Source: Clusia tigrina
Taxonomy: Eukaryota > Arthropoda > Insecta > Diptera > Clusiidae
Direction of reading: 5' to 3'
NCBI GenBank assembly: GCA_920105625.2
Contig: OV050033.1
Coordinates: forward strand, 53,092,780-53,156,779
Length of the DNA stretch: 64,000 nucleotides
In this document: positions 58,302-64,000 of the stretch, piece after piece
How positions within the stretch are numbered: position 1 is the stretch's first letter
How the letters are laid out: the number at the start of each line of letters is the position of its first letter
Notes under the pieces: model-generated
The model's input: only the letters and a program-made list of their open reading frames with translations
What the model was told of the DNA's origin: nothing
The model's database searches: none
Program-made: the position numbers and the translations under genes

Positions 58302-59410
58302 GTGAAATCCGCGGGCAGATTGGCCGCGTCAGGTGAATGTACTCTCAGAACCCTCGGAAATAGCTCAATAGATAGGAGGGGCTTAGCTAATATGGACTAC
58401 ATGGCTCCTCGTTTTAATTGGGATAGAAGATTCCTGACTCTAATCGAAGAAGAGGAAGGGCGCAGAGGTATGAAACCTAGCAGAGGGACCTTTGGCATCT
58501 ACACAGGCGGCTCAAAAATGACTCATGGAGTAGGAGCTGGAATCTGTAAACTGTGGAGAGCAGCCAATCAAGCTTACCGATGACTGCAGTATTTTACAAG
58601 CGGAAGTTTTTGCTGTGGAAAAAGCTGCGGAGCTGGCCTACATTACATTAGAAAGCAACTCCAAGGTAAACATCTCCATAGATAGCCAAACAGCGCTAAA
58701 GGCAATTACCTCATACCATATTAAGTCCAAAAATGTTCAAAAGATCAGGGAAGCCGTAGCAAGGCTAGCCGCGAATACAGGGCTACATGTGTATCTATTG
58801 GGTAATTAACCCATAAAGGAACTGAAGGAAAGCGAAATAGTAGATATGATTGCCAAAAGTGCTATTCAGTTAGCATTCGAGCTAGAAACCTCTAAAAAAT
58901 CTACACAATGATATGGATGAGGATACGAAGAGGCAGGTAACGGCGAGGTGGAATAGCTTAACCACCTCCAGAACTTAGAAAGTCATGTGCAAATCAAATA
59001 TAGGAAAGTGTACTCGATTTATACCAGCACTGTCATGGAAAGACTGCGGAATATACGGACTGGACACAGTTTACTAGCAGTATAACACGATAAAAATCGC
59101 CAATGACGACATATGAGGAAATGCAGGGAGCTGAGAATAAAGCAGAACTTTGGAACCTGTCTTATGCATATGTCCTGCGTTATCAGAACACTCTTAAAAT
59201 GCTGGAGCGCTGCACAATTCGGGACGTTGGAAGACGTCTCAGCAATGGAACTGCAAGGACTCCTGAGATTCGTTAAAAGCGCTGACATCCTACAGATGCT
59301 TACTATGCATACAAATGCTATATATAGAACTATGTCCGCCTGTTACCGTTAAGGAATAATAAGGTCTATGTGTAGCTTACAACTAGCTAGATCCACCCAA
59401 CCTAACCTAA
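58302..59410 (+). pseudogene. RNase H-type LINE: RNase H, tail and 3' end
   Basis: In order: a linker with ANMDYMAPRFNWDRRF; the RNase H start GIYTGGSKMTHGVGAGI (consensus TDGSK, with Asp lost to Gly); after a frameshift, LQAEVFAVEKAAELAY (catalytic Glu) and NISIDSQTALKAI (catalytic Asp); a stop where the WVPGH motif should be; HKGTEGKRN-type sequence; IRTGHSLLAV (LTGHCxL); and a degraded C-terminal finger ending LQGLLRFVKSADILQML. It closes near 59395 with CACCCAACCTAACCTAA, like the 3' ends of many fly LINEs. Transcription, if any, would have been in the host-gene direction. Dead copy. Confidence 0.75.
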
Positions 59411-60380
59411 TGTTAATGTACCTGCATATATTTCTACGAGGGTGACACTGCAGCTTTTGATTAACAATGCGGACATGCAACAATAAATAAAATAATTATT
59501 ACCATATCTTCAAAGTAAACATTACTTTATCTCCGATAAATATATAGGAAAATTATTATACATTTCTAGAAGATGCTGCCTTTCGTATTGGGTCAATATT
59601 TCTGTTTATCATTTTTGTTTCATAGTTAAAACTTATTTTCTCTTATATAGCAATGAAGAATATCCTGTTTGTTGTGCCTTTCACATGTCCTTGTAACTCA
59701 TTTATGTCTCAGGTGCCTAATTTTTGTCTCAGGTGCCTAATTTTTGTCTCAGGTGCTTAATTATAAGACGAATTACCTCAGAAAAACAAATGATGTCTTT
59801 GTAAATCAAATGCAAACCAATTTATTTAACACACTCATCACCTGCCCTTAAACACCGTGAATCAAAACCATTCATTTACACATTCTTAAGTCACGAAACT
59901 TGCCCACAATTCCGCCACTTACTTAATTGCGGCAATAAAGCCATGAGCACAGACAACAAACGCTGCTTGAACCCACTTCTGTCGTCAATGCTCACTTGCC
60001 ATGCCAACGCTCATTGAATTCCTGGACGAACACGTAATTAAGGCGACACAGAAGGGTAGCAAGTCTAGTCCAGCACCGCAGATGGACTTACATCAGCAAA
60101 GAAATGCGTGAATTAATACATAGTTGAATAGAAGAGGGATTAACTATGAAATATGAAGGTTTATAGCCTACACAGTGACAGAAAATGTGGCAAGGATATG
60201 ACATGTGCGCGTTAAACAGGAGCTTTACTAAGAATCACAGCGAAAAATACTCGTAAGTAGAAGCATTTACATGAATGTAAGTATCTTCCTCGGGTAGCTG
60301 CATTCATGCTATGTCGGCAACAAGTGCTGGCTTGATACATGATACGAGTATTTAGCTTATATTTTTATGGTGTGTGTCTG
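59410..60380. other. No gene seen; small 20-bp tandem repeat
   Basis: TCTCAGGTGCCTAATTTTTG occurs three times in tandem at 59707-59763. The rest is unremarkable. Confidence 0.5.
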
Positions 60381-60381
60381 T

Positions 60382-60640
60382 GAGAAATTGGAAAGGACAT
60401 TTTCCTGTTAAGAGATGAATTATGCTATCGCTATGAATAGTCATAGTTCCCATAAACTCCATGCCAATAGTTTGTGCCTTTAAATGGTTCAACTTCTGGA
60501 TTTTGAACTTAGTAAACTGAACTGAGAAATTGACAGGACCTTTTCCTGTTAAGGGATGAATTATGTTATCTCTTTGAATGGTCATAGTTCCCATAAACTC
60601 CATGCCAGTAGTTTGTTGCTTTTAGTCATTCGACTTCTGC
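60382..60640. repeat. 142-bp direct repeat, two units
   Basis: GAGAAATTG...CCTGTTAAGRGATGAATTATG...CATAGTTCCCATAAACTCCATG occurs from 60382 and again from 60524. The minus strand stays open across both (60352-60603) and encodes MEFMGTMTI..D.IIH.LTGK.P twice. Confidence 0.85.
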
Positions 60641-61086
60641 GTTCCACTATGAAAGCAAGCAAGGACCATATCAAATATTTTGGAGATAAAGAGAGGAATT
60701 TCATACTAGAATTTAACGATGGGCATGCTTAGATAATTGCTTCTCTTAACCTCAATTCAGGGTCTGCAGGGTTTGTAGTTGAACATGAGATACTTTTAAC
60801 CCAAGAGCAGTACTAAATAATCGAGATATAAACAATATATATAAATCGATTATAACAATACGAGTAAGAGTTCCATCGACTGATCTCGACTACTTCATTA
60901 ATCACATTTGAATACTTTCTGCTTTATATCCATAGTAAATTCAGTAGTTAGTTATAAGAATAGTTAGAGATAGTTCGACCCGCTTGTTATTACTACAGTT
61001 GGCTTGTACCGGAAGGTTTTCTTCCACGAATTGACAATAAGACTGACAGAAACTGTAAATTAGGAAGTGGTTCTAGTAAATAGTAG

Positions 61087-61175
61087 TTGCGCTTGTCCAA
61101 AGGTGTTGTAGTGGGAGGACAAGGTTCAACTAGGATCGTCGAGCCAACAATGATGATGATGATAAAAGGCGTTTA
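61087..61175 (+). repeat. Possible retroelement 3' tail
   Basis: GTGGGAGGACAAGGTTCAAC, GGATCGTCGAGC and a run of ATGATGATGATGATAA together look like the simple-repeat tail of a non-LTR element. No upstream body is recognised. Low certainty. Confidence 0.3.
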
Positions 61176-61369
61176 TGGCCTAACTAAAGTATTTAAATTG
61201 ATTAGGCCTGATCCTCTTTCATTTGATAGTCATAGGTCCATAGCCTCACTTGTATATTATTCACAATTGTGGATGATATAAGGAAAAAGTGATAAGTTCA
61301 ATATCAGCCTTTTTCATGAAAGTTCACTGAAGCACTTAAGGGCTCATTGTGATACCATAAGAAACCGTT

Positions 61370-62240
61370 GCAACGCTCCTATCTCACTCGTGGGGACTGT
61401 GTTTCCGTTATGAACCTGGTTATGTTGTTGATAATGATAGATGATAATTCGTTCAGATAATTGTGGAAGGGTGTGCCCAGGAATTTATGTCTTCTTCTAG
61501 CTAGCGAGGGGCACTTTAACATGAGATGAAGGGCGGACTCTTCCTCTGTCTCAGAGCCGCGGCGGTGAGAGAATTCATTGAATGGCAACCCTAGTTTCTC
61601 GGGGTATGTACTAATCAAGCAGTGTTCTGTGAGCACAGAGAATGTTGTGTTGATAGAATTTCTGCTGAGTTTGGGTAGTTGATCAGTTTACCTCTTCTAC
61701 ATGGTAGTCTAAGTGTGCCTAGCAACATCACAGGTGTCTTCTTTTATCCAGGATGGTTTTGAGTCACCGAGTAGTTTGGTTTTATAGCCCATTTAAGGAT
61801 GCTAAGGGTACACCAATTGTGAAGAAGAGGGAGATTTCACTAAGCGAATCCAATTCTTCGGCCTGGCAGTTACTTAAAATATCCCTCTGTCCCTGTAAAG
61901 TTGGACCTATGAGTTCCGAGCTACACTGTTGAGAGAAGATCGAGCCAAGAATGAGCTTTGTGACGTCCAAGGGACATGATTTTTGCCTGGCTGTCGAAGT
62001 AAATGTTAATATTAACACTTAAGATCTCACTCAGATTTCTGATATATTGCTATCACTTCTGCCTGAAAGCGACTACAATTGTCAGGGAGATAGAAATATA
62101 GTTTCAGTTCCAATTTGGAAGCTTGGAGCTATCTGTATATACGTCAGTAAACTGCTTAGTTGCCATCTTATCTCTGAACCATTCATGACTGCTAGGGATA
62201 TGGCTGGTAAACCCATTGTTGTTAAAAAAAAAATTTAAGA
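61370..62240 (-). pseudogene. RNase H-type LINE: RNase H to C-terminal finger
   Basis: Down the minus strand from 62240: VYTDSSKLPNWN (TDGSK block, near 62135), INIYFDSQAKIMSLGRHKAH in shifted frames (FDSQAAIxxL), GTEG.F (WVPGHxxIxGNE region), a decayed ADELAR segment, IGVPLASLNGL/LSILKWAIKPNY, and finally VLTEHCLISTYPEKLGLPFNEF, SETEEESALHLMLKCPSLAR, HKFLGTPFHNYLNELSS (C-terminal finger and end). Same domain order as 58302-59410 but the opposite strand and a more divergent family. Several stops and shifts; dead copy. Confidence 0.75.
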
Positions 62241-63059
62241 AATAATACTAATGGTAGCGTGTAGATAAGTACTCCTTTTGTCACAGTCTGCATCACTGAC
62301 TTTATTCCTTGCTTGTTTTTCCTCCAATCTCTCTAGAAATCTGTTTAATCTGTTAATTTTTTACTGTTTATTACTTGAAGGTTTTTAAGCTACTTTAATC
62401 AGAATCCTTCCTATTCATGTTTTATGTGGAATATTTCCTGTAATTTTTTAACTCATACTTTTCCTTTAATGTTCTATTTAGTTTGTCTCCTCACTATTTC
62501 TGCCCCCGTTCCTATTTATGTTCGCTAGATCCTATTTCTTCTCCATTGTTCCTATTTCTGCTCCCTTCTTTCTAATTTCTGCATTCTTCCTTTAATGTAT
62601 TGTGTCCTTGGAACAGATTGAATGAGGTAATTGAAATAATATTCAAATTTATTCTCAGGTGTTAATTTAATTCCTATGCTTTATTTTACAGAAGATGAAG
62701 TTCTCAATTTCTCTTTGAGTCTTAATTTTACTTCTGAAATATTTAACTTGATGAAATATTTGGCTGAAGATAAATTTTCTATATACTTCTATGCTTGTGC
62801 ACAATAAATTATCACTCCTCCTTTCTCCCTCCCAAACACTTTGTTGGCGTTATCAATTGCTTTTTAACTATAAACAATTAAGCAGCTTATCTCCTTGGTA
62901 GTGATATCCTCATAAGTGTTTCATTATCATAATTTTTCGCTTCAATTTAATGACTGCCACATTAGCTTTCTTCTCATGGAGGTATACAACTTGAGGAATG
63001 AATTATTATTCACTGCTTTGTGGCGATTAAATAATATTCTGTAGTTCCCTTAATAATTC
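62241..63059. other. No gene seen; CT-rich repeat
   Basis: Loose repeats of TTCCTATTTCTGCTCC at about 62500-62600. The right part may hold the end of the LTR-like sequence that follows. Confidence 0.4.
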
Positions 63060-63480
63060 AACTTTCAGTGTTTAACTTTATTCCCTTTGAAATATACTTT
63101 ACTTGTCCGATTGGATGGAGAGGTTGCGATATCCTTGCTGGCTGACTGATTTTGATTTGAAGAATTTAGAACAGTTGCTTCTTAATACTGTAACTGCTAC
63201 AAGTGAAATCCACGATGTACACACTGTTACGATTGCTATTCAACTGTGTCGACTTTGCTGGTAGCTTATATACCTCTCTTATGTTGAAGAAGAACAGTCT
63301 AGAACGTTATCTACACCTTGAAGGAATTTTCGAGAACATTCTAGAACATTATCTACACATCGAAGGAAGTTTTTATCTGCATGGATTGTCTTGGCTTAAA
63401 TACATAGGGTGGTGCACTGATTCTCAAACTCCAACTGGGATCCTATAAGTATGCAATCATTTATTTTTCAATAAAAGGAA
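63060..63480 (-). mobile_element. LTR-like sequence, minus orientation, third relative
   Basis: On the minus strand it has TATTGAAAAATAAATGATTG, CATACTTATAGGATCC, a heat-shock-type array, TATATAAGCTACC (TATA at 63263-63272) and GACACAGTTGAATAGCAATCG. These are the same blocks in the same order as 11549-11909. Both outer ends are uncertain. No internal retroelement genes lie next to it within the window. Confidence 0.5.
63323..63347 (-). promoter_or_regulatory. Five-unit perfect heat-shock element in the LTR
   Basis: On the plus strand the pentamers are gGAAt, tTTCg, aGAAc, aTTCt, aGAAc, contiguous and alternating. The element is symmetric in function and sits upstream of the minus-strand TATA box at 63263-63272, with a second, weaker cluster at 63291-63305. 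Confidence 0.7.
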
Positions 63481-63574
63481 GGGTTGAACTTAGTACTACT
63501 TTCAAAATGGCTGTAATAAGGCCACATACGAGTAGATTCTAAGGAATTACACATTTTATCCCTTAACTTGGCAT

Positions 63575-63645
63575 CACAATGGACCTTCATATGGCCTAAG
63601 TGTGTCTTCTGGCCGATTAGTTGTTTCCTAGAGAGACACTTAAAC
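63575..63645 (+). repeat. Possible LINE 3' UTR scrap
   Basis: GGCATCACAATGGACC...TATGGCCTAAGTGTGTC resembles the 3' end at 52103-52140. Confidence 0.3.
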
Positions 63646-64000
63646 CAATCTACATATATAACTACCTTCAGTACACTTTTATCCCTGCAATATCTCTATA
63701 ACACCTATCCAATTTTCCCATATCTTATTCCATTCATTGAACCATGAACAATGTGTGTAAAAATTATGAACTCTTATTAAATGACAAACTTCCCTATAAA
63801 ATCCTCCTTCCGTAGTCCTTTCTGGCAGAGATATTCACACTGGCGCCATAAAAATTGCTTCAGCTCATTAAAAAGATTGAGACAAATTTCTTAAGGATTA
63901 TTTCCCACTAAAAAATGAGCTCAGCTCTCAATGGAAAATTAGGTTTGTTAGCGAAGTTTGTTGTTGAAGTCATTTGTTGGCTGTTCACGTTCCCGATGAA

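Noticed and set aside
1..64000. CRISPR array, phage or bacterial operon
   Set aside because: Repeats have no conserved repeat/unique spacer layout, there are no intact contiguous genes, and the composition, splice signals and retroelements are those of an insect.

Overview
This window is AT-rich, intron/intergenic-type DNA from an insect, most likely a higher dipteran and plausibly a tephritid fruit fly. Nothing in it is bacterial: there are no operons, no ribosome-binding sites and no long intact reading frames. The pointers to a fly are a strong GT splice donor, a tRNA-derived SINE, jockey-type and RNase H-bearing non-LTR retrotransposon remains, gypsy-like LTRs, and mariner-family elements including one with DD41D catalytic spacing (the rosa type first described from Ceratitis rosa). 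The species is inference.

Layout. Bases 1-414 look like a 5' untranslated first exon ending in AAG|GTAAGT. Everything after it up to a 40-nt candidate microexon at 45026-45065 reads as one long plus-strand intron. This part is full of old transposon pieces: a mariner C-terminus (1.2-1.6 kb), two minus-strand LINE reverse-transcriptase remnants (5.6-7.0 kb), a GA-rich minisatellite (8.9-10.3 kb), a solo-LTR-like sequence with a heat-shock-element array (11.5-11.9 kb), a plus-strand jockey RT remnant (13.6-14.1 kb), a complete-ended but broken DD41D mariner (15064-16219), a deleted Tc1-like element (16.5-16.8 kb) and further LINE pieces (17.8-20.7 kb).

From 24288 to 44696 the window holds three head-to-tail copies of a 6,805-bp unit. 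Their ORF translations are identical except at one base that I could see. Inside each copy are smaller degenerate tandem repeats. Such high identity means either a very recent tandem triplication or an assembly artefact.

From 45 to 64 kb there is a nested DNA-transposon region (a 24-bp-TIR Harbinger-like element beside a hAT-like inverted-repeat pair), several LINE C-terminal or RNase H remnants, many minisatellites, two minus-strand SINE copies, a second deleted Tc1 copy and two more minus-strand LTRs related to the one at 11.5 kb.

No intact protein-coding gene was found. The transposon reading frames all carry frameshifts, stops or deletions, so none is expected to move by itself. The parts most likely to matter to the host are the first exon with its splice donor, the candidate microexon, the tandem triplication and the heat-shock-type promoter sequences in the LTRs.
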